A stretch of DNA of 64,000 nt, from assembly GCA_951799405.1 (NCBI GenBank), contig OX637362.1:10402493-10466492 (forward strand), given 5' to 3'. The translations under genes were made by a program, and so were the position numbers. Numbering within the stretch: position 1 is the stretch's first letter; every line of letters begins with the position of its first letter. This stretch comes from Agapetus fuscipes. Taxonomy: Eukaryota; Arthropoda; Insecta; Trichoptera; Glossosomatidae. The notes below the pieces were generated by a model. It saw only the letters and a program-made list of their open reading frames with translations. It did no database searches and was not told the DNA's origin. Positions 39,815-49,756 of this stretch are shown piece after piece.

Positions 39815-40130
39815 TTTCCTTTTTCAGGGAAGGGCGACAAGAGTTAAACAGTGCTATTCTTAGACATTTTAGTCGTCCGTTGAGCCCACGCTTTGAAAAA
39901 CTAATGATGCATTTGTATGAAGACATGTCAATCCAAGATGACCGCATGTGAACAGCTGATTTGTCTTCATACAAATATTGCGAAATTCGGTAGGTAAAGA
40001 TGACCGTGGTGAAGAGACTTTCAGACCAGTTTGTCATTAGTTTGTCAAAGCGTGAGCTCAACTGGCGACTAAAATGTCTTATAATAGCCCCGAAAGGGTT
40101 TAGGTTTTTTTTTTCAGAATCTGGGTCTTC
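39815..40130. mobile_element. MITE G (39850-40091) inside a LINE tail fragment
   Basis: CCTTTTTCAGGGAAGGGCGA on the left and AAAGGGTTTAGGTTTTTTTT on the right are LINE tail sequence. Between them, the left arm (GCTATTCTTAGACATTTTAG ... CACGCTTTGAAAAACTAATG) and the right arm complement (GCTATTATAAGACATTTTAG ... CACGCTTTGACAAACTAATG) form inverted repeats of about 55-58 bp. The 242-bp element has no ORF. AAA on both sides may be the target duplication. Confidence 0.7.
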
Positions 40131-40139
40131 GTTTTTGTG

Positions 40140-40400
40140 AGTACATAATACCGTTCACACCAGACACTGAGCTATCGAACGTCTGATAGTCTGGCGTTCT
40201 ATACCTATAGGCTAAAGTTCGATTCCCACCGATTTTCCCATGTCGATGTTTATTTTAAATTCAAAATATAAAAGTCCACAAAGCTAACTTAGCCTACACA
40301 AAAAAGTACCTGGGTTCTTGAGCGCAGGATTACAAGTAAAGAGCATAGCGTAAGGCCGGCCCTCTTACCTGTGAAAATAAAGATAATCCAAACAGGTCTA
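40140..40400 (+). mobile_element. Old SINE-A copy
   Basis: ACTGAGCTATCGAACGTCTG and TAAAGTTCGATTCCCACCGA look like a degraded head with a B box. TAGCGTAAGGCCGGCCCTCT then TACCTGTGAAAATAAAG is the SINE-A 3' region. Confidence 0.55.
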
Positions 40401-40411
40401 TATATGTAACT

Positions 40412-40658
40412 CATCTAATCTAATTTGCAAAGATATGTTACATTCGAGATTTACATTACATGCATTTTAACAACCAGACACGTACAAGCTCGCGCTTGCA
40501 CATGCCGCATGTGAACCTACAACATAAAAACCAAATCTCAAATGGATATACACCCTGCAACTCTTGCCGTCCTTCCCTGAAACCGGATGACATTGGCAAA
40601 AGTGAACTATTTTTACAGCATGGGTTGTCAGCCGCATACCAACCTATAAGTCAAGGAA
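40412..40658 (-). mobile_element. Solo LINE tail copy
   Basis: CATCTAATCTAATTTGCAAA at the low end to CATACCAACCTATAAGTCAA at the high end. The central CCCTGAAACCGGATGACATT is a small deletion variant. Confidence 0.85.
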
Positions 40659-40714
40659 CTTACACTTAAATTATACATAAATAACAGATCGCCATGCTTT
40701 GCCAGCCACTTTGC

Positions 40715-40930
40715 TTCTAAAAAATTATTCTTAGCTACGCATTTAGTTAAACTTCGTGCTGCGTTGCATCCGAAAGGGTCTTATGTGGCGAGTGGAAATT
40801 ATTTATTTTTAAAGGTAAGGGAGCGAGTCTTACACCAACCAATTCAGTTGAAGCCGGGGCTTACCAGCTTCCGAGGGGGCTGGTTCTCATTCCTTGTGAA
40901 GGCTGAGTAAGCCTTGTCGGTATTCTGTCT
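40715..40930 (-). mobile_element. SINE-A body and 3' end
   Basis: CTGCGTTGCATCCGAAAGGG, AGGTAAGGGAGCGAGTCTTA, CAGTTGAAGCCGGGGCTTAC and GAAGGCTGAGTAAGCCTTGT. The tRNA-like head is missing. Confidence 0.75.
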
Positions 40931-41320
40931 TATTTCAATTAACTATTCGTTCTTTCTTCTCACCAACATTTTAACTAGCCATGAATGTGTTATCTTTTCA
41001 TCTGTCCCTACAAATGGTATCCCCACTTTCTTCACCCACACAGAGACGAGGATATGTTTATCCACCCCTGGGCGTGCACTGTATAGCACACCAGAGTGTT
41101 GAGTCCATTGAGTAATAACATAGAAGAGCAAAAACTAACTTCCTGCATTGGTTAATACCATCTACCACTTCGGTCTCAGTCCTGTCAAACCTTGCAGTTG
41201 TGTAGTCATACAAAACTTGCTTTTACGTGTCAATTTGTTTCCTTCTTTTTCTTTAATTTGCGTTTTGTCAACTTATAACAACACATGCCATAATGTCTTA
41301 AAATAACGCCTTTACCTTTA
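40931..41320. other. Unassigned stretch
   Basis: Short ORFs on both strands (40914-41131) with no motif. No repeat signature recognised. Confidence 0.25.
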
Positions 41321-41321
41321 T

Positions 41322-41425
41322 AATAAAAGGAGGACTTGTATGAAAAAGGTTATGACTCTGGATGAAATGAAAGAAGTATGCAAGGACAGGAAGAAGTGGC
41401 GGCTAATCTGCAATGTGGATTTCTA
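41322..41425 (+). pseudogene. RTE-like LINE ORF C-terminus
   Basis: ATAATAAAAGGAGGACTTGT, GTTATGACTCTGGATGAAAT and AAGAAGTGGCGGCTAATCTG encode the last 35 residues, ending IC-N-V-D-F. This is the same end as 9231-9782, minus strand. Followed after about 115 bp by the tail at 41543. Confidence 0.85.
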
Positions 41426-41542
41426 ATGTTGGTGTATTAATTTGCTACATTTTTTGCACAGGAAATTTTTTACTTTTTTTGTATAGATTTATTTTTAAGA
41501 TTTTCTTCTTTTTTTACATTTCAATATAATTTATTATTCATA

Positions 41543-41795
41543 TTCCTTGACTTATAGGTTGGTATGAGGCTGACCACCCATACTGTAAAAAATGGTTCAC
41601 TTTGCCAATGTCACCCCTGTTTCAGGGAAGGTCGGCAAAATTTGTAGGGCTTATGTTCATTTGAGGTTTGGATTTTATTTGTAAGTACGCATTCAGCATT
41701 TGTAAGCGCAAACTACACGTGTTGGTTTGTGGGCATGCATCTGAGAGCTTTAAATGAATATATCCTTGCGACTTATATTATTATTAGATTATTAT
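41543..41795 (+). mobile_element. LINE 3' tail attached to an ORF end
   Basis: TTCCTTGACTTATAGGTTGG to CTTGCGACTTATATTATTAT. With the ORF end at 41322-41425 it shows the natural order ORF, spacer, tail. Confidence 0.9.
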
Positions 41796-41799
41796 TACC

Positions 41800-42245
41800 T
41801 TTAAAAAGATGTATACCGCATGCGTCTATGTTCGGACTGCTCCAGGCTTAGTAAACACGCGGCAATGTTGCCACCTTTCTAGAAACGTTTTTACATTCGT
41901 GTTTTTTTGCACACATGGAAACGCAACTGTGATGTTGATTGCTCTCTTTCTTACTAAGGACATTTACGTAAGTAGGTTAAAACTAGTAAGTAGGTATTAA
42001 TGTCTGTTTTCGTTAGAATAATTTCTAGTCCACAGATATCAAAAGTCAATGCACAAGAGTGTTGAGTCACTCTGCAAACAGGGGGGTCTATTCAGCGACT
42101 GAGAGTCGAGGCTCAAAGCTGGGATGGAAATATTGACAACTCTAAATCTTACGTGTAAATGACACTTGTACAACTGAACACAGTCACCTTGACGTCTAAT
42201 ACACTGACTCTATAATGATTGTCTGAGATCCGAAGGAAATATTTA
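41800..42245. other. Unassigned stretch
   Basis: A 63-codon plus-strand ORF and ATTCAGCGACTGAGAGTCGA near 42090 are single-copy. Nothing can be assigned. Confidence 0.25.
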
Positions 42246-42249
42246 CATA

Positions 42250-42750
42250 TATAGTCTCCTCAGTGCTTTTTTGGCTTATCAACCATTTGATTCAAAGATG
42301 ACCTTTCAATGAAATTGTCTTAAGAATCACATTTCACACAATCTGAGCTGAGAAAAAAAATGGAAAACACGATACTGTGAGAGTTGCTTTAGATATTTTT
42401 AAAATCAATTTCCAGTTTTCATTAGACATATTGGTCCAGTACACATATCGCTCGCTTAATCATAAAGAGCAATAACTTAAAAAATAAAAATGTTGGGAAA
42501 TCACGTTTGAAGTTCAGCCAACCAGTACAACTTGTATGGGATGAAAAAGACGGGCGATGTTGTTTCTCGGTCACATTCGTACAAATTGAACGGCTGTCGC
42601 ATTCTACCTATTCTTCTCGCATTGTTCTTGCGTTTTATTACAAAATCTCGATTTTCCCAATTTTTGAGTTATTTCTCTTTATTATAAAGCGTGCGATATG
42701 TACAAACATTGCTCATATGTGAAGTTACCTCTGATGGACGACAAACAAGA
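42250..42750 (+). repeat. Dispersed repeat D, copy 3, split by a MITE
   Basis: GTGCTTTTTTGGCTTATCAA, CACACAATCTGAGCTGAGAA, GGTCCAGTACACAT, then, after the insertion at about 42442-42701, ACAAACATTGCTCATATGTG and GACAAACAAGAACTAAG. The uninterrupted copy at 18806-18830 shows the pre-insertion order. Confidence 0.6.
42442..42701. mobile_element. TIR element inserted in repeat D
   Basis: The left end CATATCGCTCGCTTAATCAT followed by AAAGAGCAATAACT and the complemented right end CATATCGCACGCTTTATAAT followed by AAAGAGAAATAACT are inverted repeats of about 40 bp with a few mismatches. About 260 bp, no transposase. Confidence 0.65.
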
Positions 42751-43395
42751 ACTAAGGGGACAATATTATGTAGGAAAAACAATCGAGAAAAATATTAGCG
42801 CTATTTCAAAACAATAAAAAATACATCTTCCGATTGATTTTTACAAACAAAAACAGAAAATATATCCTATGTGTGATTGCAAAGCATGTAAGTATATGGT
42901 ACAAGTGTGCTGCATTGTTAGAAGAATGAAAGATGGTCTGGATATTGCAAAAAATACACCGACCCTTCCAATGAAAAGTGTCGTAACTCAAAAATATTTT
43001 TTTGTTAAAATTCACTTTTTGACTTTATTTTGAATACAACTAGCTTCGGAGAGAGTTATATTCATTTTTCCACTTCTTTTCAGTGCCTTAAAACAAAGGC
43101 AACACAACACTACGCAGCTAACAGCCCTGTTACAAAGGGATCAGGATACCAACAGCCACATCACTAACACCCACTCGTCTGCTGCTCTCCAAAAAGTACC
43201 ACAGACCTTAGTTTATCTGAAATATAGGAATCTTCCGCATAGAATTTCTGAAAAATGTCAAAATCCACTCTGGTATTCAAAATTAAAATAATCATGGAAT
43301 TTGTGTCTCGATCTACATATATCCCATAGATCTTCAGCATGCATTGTCGTCTCATTCGATTCCCCTATATCTTTGAACAACATCTCGTTGTCTTA
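42751..43395. other. Unassigned stretch
   Basis: Minus-strand ORFs of 63-69 codons have no recognised motif. No repeat family is visible. Confidence 0.25.
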
Positions 43396-43404
43396 ATGTC
43401 TTGT

Positions 43405-43560
43405 TTATTCTCTTCTTCTTCTTCATTTGGTGCCACTTCTATCAAAGATCGGCTATCATCATGGCTATTTTGAACGTGGATTTTGTGGGTCGAAACAAGG
43501 ACTTGCTTGTTTCGACCCACACTGTGCTTTTGTTGGACGATTATCGCAGGTTTACAGCCC
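43405..43560 (-). pseudogene. Possible LINE 3' end with (GAA)n tail
   Basis: TCTTCTTCTTCTTCATTTGG then TGCCACTTCTATCAAAGATC is the complement of a GA-rich tail after a WHQMK-like coding end, similar in layout to 25853-26128. CGAAACAAGGACTTGCTTGT followed by TTCGACCCAC forms a short hairpin. Confidence 0.4.
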
Positions 43561-43679
43561 CAATGTGCTTAAGCATCTCCGAGTTCTTCTCCCCCCTATC
43601 TTTCTTTGTATGATACATAAGATAGATAAGGTGGTATTTCTCATTTCTCATTTCTCTACAGACTTTTTCGAAAAATAAA

Positions 43680-44145
43680 GTTGCAGGAAAATTACACGGT
43701 TAGTTTGACAGTTTAAAAGGCGAGTAAATTTTCCAATTATTGAATAAAAAAAAAACAAAAAATAAAGATCATACATTTGCAAAAAAAAAAATTAAAACGT
43801 AATACAAGTTCAAAATATATAAAGTTCAGTTACAAAAACATAATCAGTGGCTTTTAGTGTTGCAATTTTATCATCAAACTAGCAGTACCCGGCGTGTTTC
43901 ACTACGCCATTTGGGCATGTGGTATCAATTTTTTTCTACAGATAAAAGAGGAAACAACAGGATCAAAAAAAAAAGTGTGCTAATCGGAATCAAGCTTCAC
44001 ACAATTTATCTCTAGGTTAATCTTCACGTTTTCTAAAAAAAAAGGTCTAGGTACAACTGTTAAGCAGCAGAGCCAAGCATAGGGAAAATCGATTGCGGTG
44101 CTCCATTTATATTTAAGATAAAAAAATCGGCTATGTAACGTCACT
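43680..44145. other. Unassigned stretch with a possible retroelement fragment
   Basis: ACTAGCAGTACCCGGCGTGT followed by TTCACTACGCC at about 43879-43910 resembles a block often found in arthropod LINE-like repeats, but I cannot place it firmly. The remainder is A-rich. Confidence 0.3.
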
Positions 44146-44147
44146 CA

Positions 44148-44390
44148 TCTAATCTATTCTAATGGATATAATTGTTACATTTGGAATTCACATTAAGTGC
44201 ATGCCCACAAGCAGACACGTATAAGTTCACACTTGCACATTCTGCGTATGAACCTACAACATAAAAACCCAAATCTCAAATGAACATACACCCTGCAACT
44301 CTTTGCTGACCTTCCCTGAAACAGGGGTGACATTGGCAGAGTGAACCATTTTCTATTTATAGTTGGTCAGATGCATATTGACCTATACAA
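44148..44390 (-). mobile_element. Solo LINE tail copy
   Basis: CATCTAATCTATTCTAATGG at the low end, CCTTCCCTGAAACAGGGGTG and AGTTGGTCAGATGCATATTG at the high end. Confidence 0.8.
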
Positions 44391-45140
44391 GAAAATAATG
44401 TAAACAATAAATTAAATTTTATAATCATACAATTAAAGAACTAATCTATAAAATTCACTATACTCTTTGAGCAAAGTGAAGAAATAAATGTATTCCAAAC
44501 AATCAGGAATATTTTTCAATGTAACCGCACTGTGAAACGTATGCAGTTGGGGAAAATGCTTCATACAATATGATGCACTTAAGTGTTTTTTCAACTATCT
44601 CCATAAAAGTGTTTAATTTATGTTAAATTTTTGACTCCCTGTCCTGTCTTTATCCCGGCCAAGTGAATTCACATTTTTTCCCCACATTTAAAATGTGCTC
44701 TATCCATTATTTCAATAAGTGAAAGTTGTAGGTAGTGCACACGGAACATTTTCTATTGACAACAAAATTGTAAGTCGCACGGCCGGGTTAGGTAAAAGGC
44801 AAACATTTTGTTTATCTTGATTGCTTTGGACCATTGTCACATAGAAGAAAGACGTTTAACCGCCGAGAAAAAAACGATCTTTAAATTTGTGGTGAGTATA
44901 TAATTTTACAGAAATGCGTTTTTTGAAAAAACAACTATATTATGTATATTTTAATTAAAAGTATGTTTCAATAAAAGGTTTTAATAATAATAATATATTT
45001 CAATATGGTCTTCTAGTTGTGACCTACGAACTTTCGTTTATCGTATTTTTTATAAGTGCGGGATATAAAAGCTTTCTTACATTTCTAAAATTCAACTTGG
45101 AATACTTGAATAACATTTTTTAATTTGGAACTTTTGTCTA
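44391..45140. other. Unassigned stretch
   Basis: AT-rich, no supported feature. Confidence 0.25.
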
Positions 45141-45143
45141 GGC

Positions 45144-45696
45144 CAGGGGTCGGCAACCTTTTGAGTCGGAAGAGCCAAAAATTACAATTTACAAATTTCA
45201 AAGTTTTTCCTTGACTTATAGGTTGGTATGAGGCTGACCACCCATACTGTAAAAAATGGTTCACTTTGCCAATGTCACCCCTGTTTCAGGGAAGGTCGGC
45301 AAGAGTTGCAGGGCTTATGTTCATTTAAGATTGGGTTTTTATATTGTAGTTCCACATGCGGTATGTGTGAGCGCGAAATTATGCGTGTCTGCTTATGGGA
45401 ATGCATTTGATGTGAATCTCAAATGATACATATCTTATTTTGGATTTGGATTTGTAAAGAGCCACAAATGTTTTTTTGCCAACAATAAATAGCGTCGATG
45501 GGGCGGGGGGAGGGTGGGGGGTGAAAAGCGAGTACAAGTAGCGGAGAGATCGTTAATCGATTCAGAACGATTTAGTTTTTTTCGATCAGAAGTATAATTC
45601 TGTGTTTTTTTTATATTTGCGTATGAAGCTAAAGAGCCGTAACTTCACACCCAAAGAGCCGCATGTGGCTGGTGAGCCGTAGGTTGCTTACCCCTA
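45144..45696. mobile_element. hAT-like non-autonomous element with a nested LINE tail
   Basis: The left end CAGGGGTCGGCAACCTTTTG then AGTCGGAAGAGCCA and the complemented right end AGGGGTAAGCAACCTACGGC with GCCACATGCGGCTCT are the familiar CAGGGGTCGGCAACC-type hAT ends. An 8-bp target duplication is not evident, so the ends are decayed. A full LINE tail interrupts the left half. Confidence 0.7.
45207..45435 (+). mobile_element. Solo LINE tail nested in the hAT-like element
   Basis: TTCCTTGACTTATAGGTTGG start, all internal boxes, and AATGATACATATCTTATTTT at the 3' end, where the final TTTGCAGCTTAGATT is missing. Confidence 0.85.
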
Positions 45697-45732
45697 ACCA
45701 AACCGATATCGATCCACCATATTTGTAAAAAG

Positions 45733-45945
45733 TCCGGTCTATAGCTTAGTTGGTAGAGTAACTGCATTCCATGCCGAGATCTCGAGTTAGAATCCCACTG
45801 AAGTTGTCAGAAATTATTTCTCGTTTCAGTGTTTATTTCTAACCCAAAATAAAATACCGGCAAGGCTTACTCAGCCTTCATAAGAAATGAGTGTCAAGCC
45901 ACTCAGGAGCTGAATAACATCCATTTCAAGTTGGCGTAAAGTAAA
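45733..45945 (+). mobile_element. SINE-A head and body
   Basis: GTCCGGTCTATAGCTTAGTT head, CTCGAGTTAGAATCCCAC B box, TTATTTCTCGTTTCAGTGTT, CCGGCAAGGCTTACTCAGCC and CACTCAGGAGCTGAATAACA. The 3' end is lost and continues as a LINE tail fragment. Copies of the same composite occupy 46605-46790 and 47390-47575. Confidence 0.8.
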
Positions 45946-46289
45946 AGTTACTGGGTTGTTCATTTTAGATTTGGATTTTAAATTATGAGTAGGTACACAT
46001 GCAGCATTTGTAAGCGTGAACTTACATGTGTCTACTTGTGAGCATGCATTTTATATGAATCTTTAATGTAAATGTATATTTGCAACTAAGATTATGTATT
46101 GTAGTTGAATATAATGGTCTTCTTCTATTGGGTGGTTTCAAAATTTACCGACCTCGTTGCTGAAATATTGAGAATTGAGAACCATTGTTTATTTGATCAC
46201 CATCAAACTTCACAGGATTCATTCTAAAAATATGTTACATGTTTCCTGAAAATTTTGTCAAAATCGGATGAGCGGTTTATGAGTCTATA

Positions 46290-46573
46290 GGGAACATGCA
46301 TACATACATACATACATACATATATACATACATACATACATACATACATACATACATACATACATACATACATACATACATACATACATACATACATACA
46401 TACATACATACATACATACATACATACATACATACATACATACATACATACATACATACATACATACATACATACATACATACATACATACATACATACA
46501 TACATACATACATACATACATACATACATACATACATACATACATACATACATACATACATACATACATACAC
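46290..46573 (+). repeat. (CATA)n microsatellite, about 280 bp
   Basis: About 70 units of CATA/TACA with one TATATACA interruption near 46318. It produces open frames in several phases on both strands, all artefacts. Preceded by GAGCGGTTTATGAGTCTATA. Confidence 0.95.
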
Positions 46574-47132
46574 ACATCCTTCTTTATAGATATAGATAGA
46601 TAGATTGCATTCCATGCCGAGATCTCGGGTTAGAATCCCACCGAAGTTGTCAGAAATTATTTCCCGTTTCAGTGTTTATTTTAAACCCAAAATAAAATAC
46701 CGGCAAGGCTTACTCAGCCTTCATAAGAAATGAGTGTCAAGCCACTCAGGAGCTGAATAACATCCATTTCAAGTTGGCGTAAAGTAAAAGTTACTGGGTT
46801 GTTCATTTTAGATTTGGATTTTAAATTATGAGTAGGTACACATGCAGCATTTGTAAGCGTGAACTTACATGTGTCTACTTGTGAGCATGCATTTTATATG
46901 AATCTTTAATGTAAATGTATATTTGCAACTAAGATTATGTATTGTAGTTGAATATAATGGTCTTCTTCTATTGGGTGGTTTCAAAATTTACCGACCTCGT
47001 TGCTGAAATATTGAGAATTGAGAACCATTGTTTATTTGATCACCATCAAACTTCACAGGATTCATTCTAAAAATATGTTACATGTTTCCTGAAAATTTTG
47101 TCAAAATCGGATGAGCGGTTTATGAGTCTATA

Positions 47133-47356
47133 GGGAACATGCATACATACATACATACATACATATATACATACATACATACATACATACATACATACAT
47201 ACATACATACATACATACATACATACATACATACATACATACATACATACATACATACATACATACATACATACATACATACATACATACATACATACAT
47301 ACATACATACATACATACATACATACATACATACATACATACATACATACATACAC
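47133..47356 (+). repeat. (CATA)n microsatellite, about 220 bp
   Basis: Second unit's array, with the same interruption (ACATATATACATAC) near its start, showing that it was copied from the same parent. Confidence 0.95.
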
Positions 47357-47921
47357 ACATCCTTCTTTATAGATATAGATAGATAGATTGCATTCCATGC
47401 CGAGATCTCGGGTTAGAATCCCACCGAAGTTGTCAGAAATTATTTCCCGTTTCAGTGTTTATTTTAAACCCAAAATAAAATACCGGCAAGGCTTACTCAG
47501 CCTTCATAAGAAATGAGTGTCAAGCCACTCAGGAGCTGAATAACATCCATTTCAAGTTGGCGTAAAGTAAAAGTTACTGGGTTGTTCATTTTAGATTTGG
47601 ATTTTAAATTATGAGTAGGTACACATGCAGCATTTGTAAGCGTGAACTTACATGTGTCTACTTGTGAGCATGCATTTTATATGAATCTTTAATGTAAATG
47701 TATATTTGCAACTAAGATTATGTATTGTAGTTGAATATAATGGTCTTCTTCTATTGGGTGGTTTCAAAATTTACCGACCTCGTTGCTGAAATAACGAGAA
47801 TTGAGAACCACTGTTTATTTGATCACCATCAAACTTCACAGGATTCGTTCTAAGAATATGTTACATGTTTCCTGAAAATTTCGTCAAAATCGGATGAGCG
47901 GTTTATGAGTCTATAGGGGAC

Positions 47922-47967
47922 ATACATACATACATACATACATACATACATACATACATACATACAT
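47922..47967 (+). repeat. (CATA)n microsatellite, about 45 bp
   Basis: Third unit's short array, lacking the TATATACA interruption. Followed by CTTCTTTATAGTTATATATA. Confidence 0.9.
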
Positions 47968-48021
47968 CCTTCTTTATAGTTATATATAGATATATAGATA
48001 GATAGATAAATCAAAAATCAA

Positions 48022-48384
48022 GTGATGGTACAAATTTTCAGTGTTAATAAAAGGATCTCGCTTTTGGAGCATACGATGCTATACTCCGGAAGGGTTGGCA
48101 TGAAAAGGCACGGGGAACAGCTGTGGAATTGTATGGAGAACCGTCCGGTTGAAAGAAGAGGCCATTGTCCACCGGCAATCAGCCGGAGTATAAATCATAA
48201 GAGAAAAATAGACAGCGAACATATCAGCGAGGAAAGTATGGTCCATGCGGAGGTATACTGGAGCTTTTTAATCTGGACTCGTATATATAGCGATTATGTA
48301 CTGATCCATAACGGAAAAAACAATCCGGTCGATAGCTTCTTGTTAGTCCGTGCCATAGTGGTTTGCGCCTTGAAATTGTTGTAA
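48022..48384 (+). other. Unassigned 120-codon open frame
   Basis: ATG-to-stop frame with balanced base composition. Segments include SRSINHKRKIDSEHISEES and VHAEVYWSFLIWTRIYSDYV. I recognise no domain. A pair CTATACTCCGG and CCGGAGTATA (about 48079 and 48184) forms an inverted repeat. It may be an exon, a fragment of an element or chance. The neighbours are all repeats. Confidence 0.25.
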
Positions 48385-48432
48385 TAATAATAATATAACG
48401 ATGATTTATTTGGTGAGCGCTTTTTTTGTGTG

Positions 48433-48540
48433 AATCTAATCTAATCTAATCTATTCTAAGTTGCAAAGATATGTTACATTGGAGATTCACATTACATGCA
48501 TTTTCACAACCAGACACGTACAAGTTTGCGCTTGCACATA
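48433..48540 (-). mobile_element. LINE tail 3' part with (TTAGA)n end
   Basis: AATCTAATCTAATCTATTCT then AAGTTGCAAAGATATGTTAC and CACGTACAAGTTTGCGCTTG. It breaks off at CACATA, where unrelated sequence begins. Confidence 0.8.
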
Positions 48541-48845
48541 TGCTCAAACCCTCCTCGTACCCGTCCTGTATGTATGTGTCAGAAGGACCCACAGCACATG
48601 GACGCTTATGCAAAGCTATATATTTTCTCAAGTGGCGAAAGGCCTTCCCAAGAAGTGAAAGCAGCGGCACGACAAAACAAGAACCTCTAGGTCAGAGGCG
48701 GGCCCATGACTCTAAAAGTAAATGGTTCAATGTTACTGAAGCTAATAGCATACCTCGGGTGGCACTCCTTGTGGGATTGTTGCTAGATCACGAGTAGCGG
48801 GAATAATGATACACATAATACGAAATAGTAATAATAACCGCAACA
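48541..48845 (+). other. Unassigned stretch
   Basis: Balanced composition with several short ORFs (for example SQVAKGLPKK at the end of one). CCTCTAGGTCAGAGGCGGGC forms a small hairpin. This could be a LINE coding relic, but I cannot assign it. Confidence 0.25.
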
Positions 48846-48847
48846 TG

Positions 48848-49165
48848 TCCGGTCGATAGCTCAGGTGGTAGAGTGCTTGCATTCCATGCCGAAAGCTCGG
48901 GTTCGAATCCCACCGAGGGTGTCAGAAATGATTTCCCGTTTCGGTGTTTATTTCAAACCCCAAAACAAAATACCGGCAAGGTTTACTCAGCCTTCACAAG
49001 AAATGAGTACCAGCACTCTCGGGAGCTGGGAAACCTCCACTTCAACTGAAGTGGTTGGCGTAAGGCCGGCCCCCTTACCTGTAAAAAAATAGGTTCAACT
49101 CGCATCATGCGACCCCTTCGGGGATAACGCGGCAAGAAGTTACACTAAATGTGCAGCTTAGTTGC
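48848..49165 (+). mobile_element. SINE-A, full length reference copy
   Basis: GTCCGGTCGATAGCTCAGGT (A box), TCGGGTTCGAATCCCACCGA (B box), TTCCCGTTTCGGTGTTTATT, CCGGCAAGGTTTACTCAGCC and CACTTCAACTGAAGTGGTTG (a hairpin). It ends TAAGGCCGGCCCCCTTACCT, GCGACCCCTTCGGGGATAAC and TGTGCAGCTTAGTTGCG before a T-run. About 318 bp, pol III type internal promoter, no coding capacity. Confidence 0.9.
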
Positions 49166-49169
49166 GTTT

Positions 49170-49750
49170 TTTTTTTTTGCGTAGACGTTTTTCGCTGTGA
49201 TGATAGTTCATTAGAACTCATATGGGACTGAATAATAAATTGATTCGTAGTGATACTCAACTAATAGATAAGAAATTAACAATTCAGGCTCGTAATTGGA
49301 AGGTCGACACCCGCCAAAGAAAAAAAAACATTTCTATTTTCAAAAATGTTAGATGAGAAATTAAACAAACATTGCTTCAGATCAAATTTGTTGTAAAACT
49401 AGGCTCCAGCTATCTCAGACCTTTCAAAATTATATTATTTCATTGAATCACTTTTCCATTGTGTGTTTCTTTTACTTTTAATATTTTTATGAAGGAAAAC
49501 AGTTAAGGAATTTAATAAAAATAATTTCTCATATCATTTTATTGCGGGATTCCGTTACGACTGCTGTATATATAGTGTCATGTGATTGTGTGAGACACCC
49601 GTCTATACACGAGTATAATCGTTCTTACGTTGGTTGAAGAGTGGATGAGAGAAAAATGTATAGGGATTGTTGTCCGCAGAGGCAACCATAAGGCTCACAC
49701 AAGTGTCAGTTACTTATATTCGTAGCTCCGTAGACAGCAGCAGGGTTGTA
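49170..49750. other. Mostly unassigned
   Basis: A possible old SINE-B remnant at about 49280-49350 (CAGGCTCGTAATTGGAAGGT ... ATTTTCAAAAATG). Otherwise no recognised feature. Confidence 0.3.
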
Positions 49751-49756
49751 CGAGCA

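Larger units (their letters stand above)
45733..48005 (+). repeat. Tandem triplication of a unit of about 790-870 bp
   Basis: Units start at about 45760, 46605 and 47390 with GCATTCCATGCCGAGATCTC. Each contains, in order, a SINE-A head-body fragment, a LINE tail fragment, GATTATGTATTGTAGTTGAA, ACCGACCTCGTTGCTGAAAT, GTCAAAATCGGATGAGCGGT, a CATA run and an ATAGATAGATAGAT end. Units 1 and 2 are almost identical apart from CATA length. Unit 3 has a few substitutions and a short CATA run. The first unit also has the SINE-A head from 45733. Confidence 0.9.

Noticed and set aside
46224..47398. Several overlapping long open frames of MYVC / YIHT repeats
   Set aside because: They are translations of the CATA microsatellite in all phases; not genes.
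45733..48005. Possible CRISPR-like array (regular repeat units)
   Set aside because: The units are about 800 bp, nearly identical throughout and made of eukaryotic SINE and LINE sequence; there are no short repeats with unique spacers.
48848..48915. tRNA gene-like sequence with A and B boxes
   Set aside because: It is the head of SINE-A: the acceptor stem does not close and the sequence continues into the SINE body. The same applies to the SINE-B heads (for example 57964-58035) and SINE-C heads.
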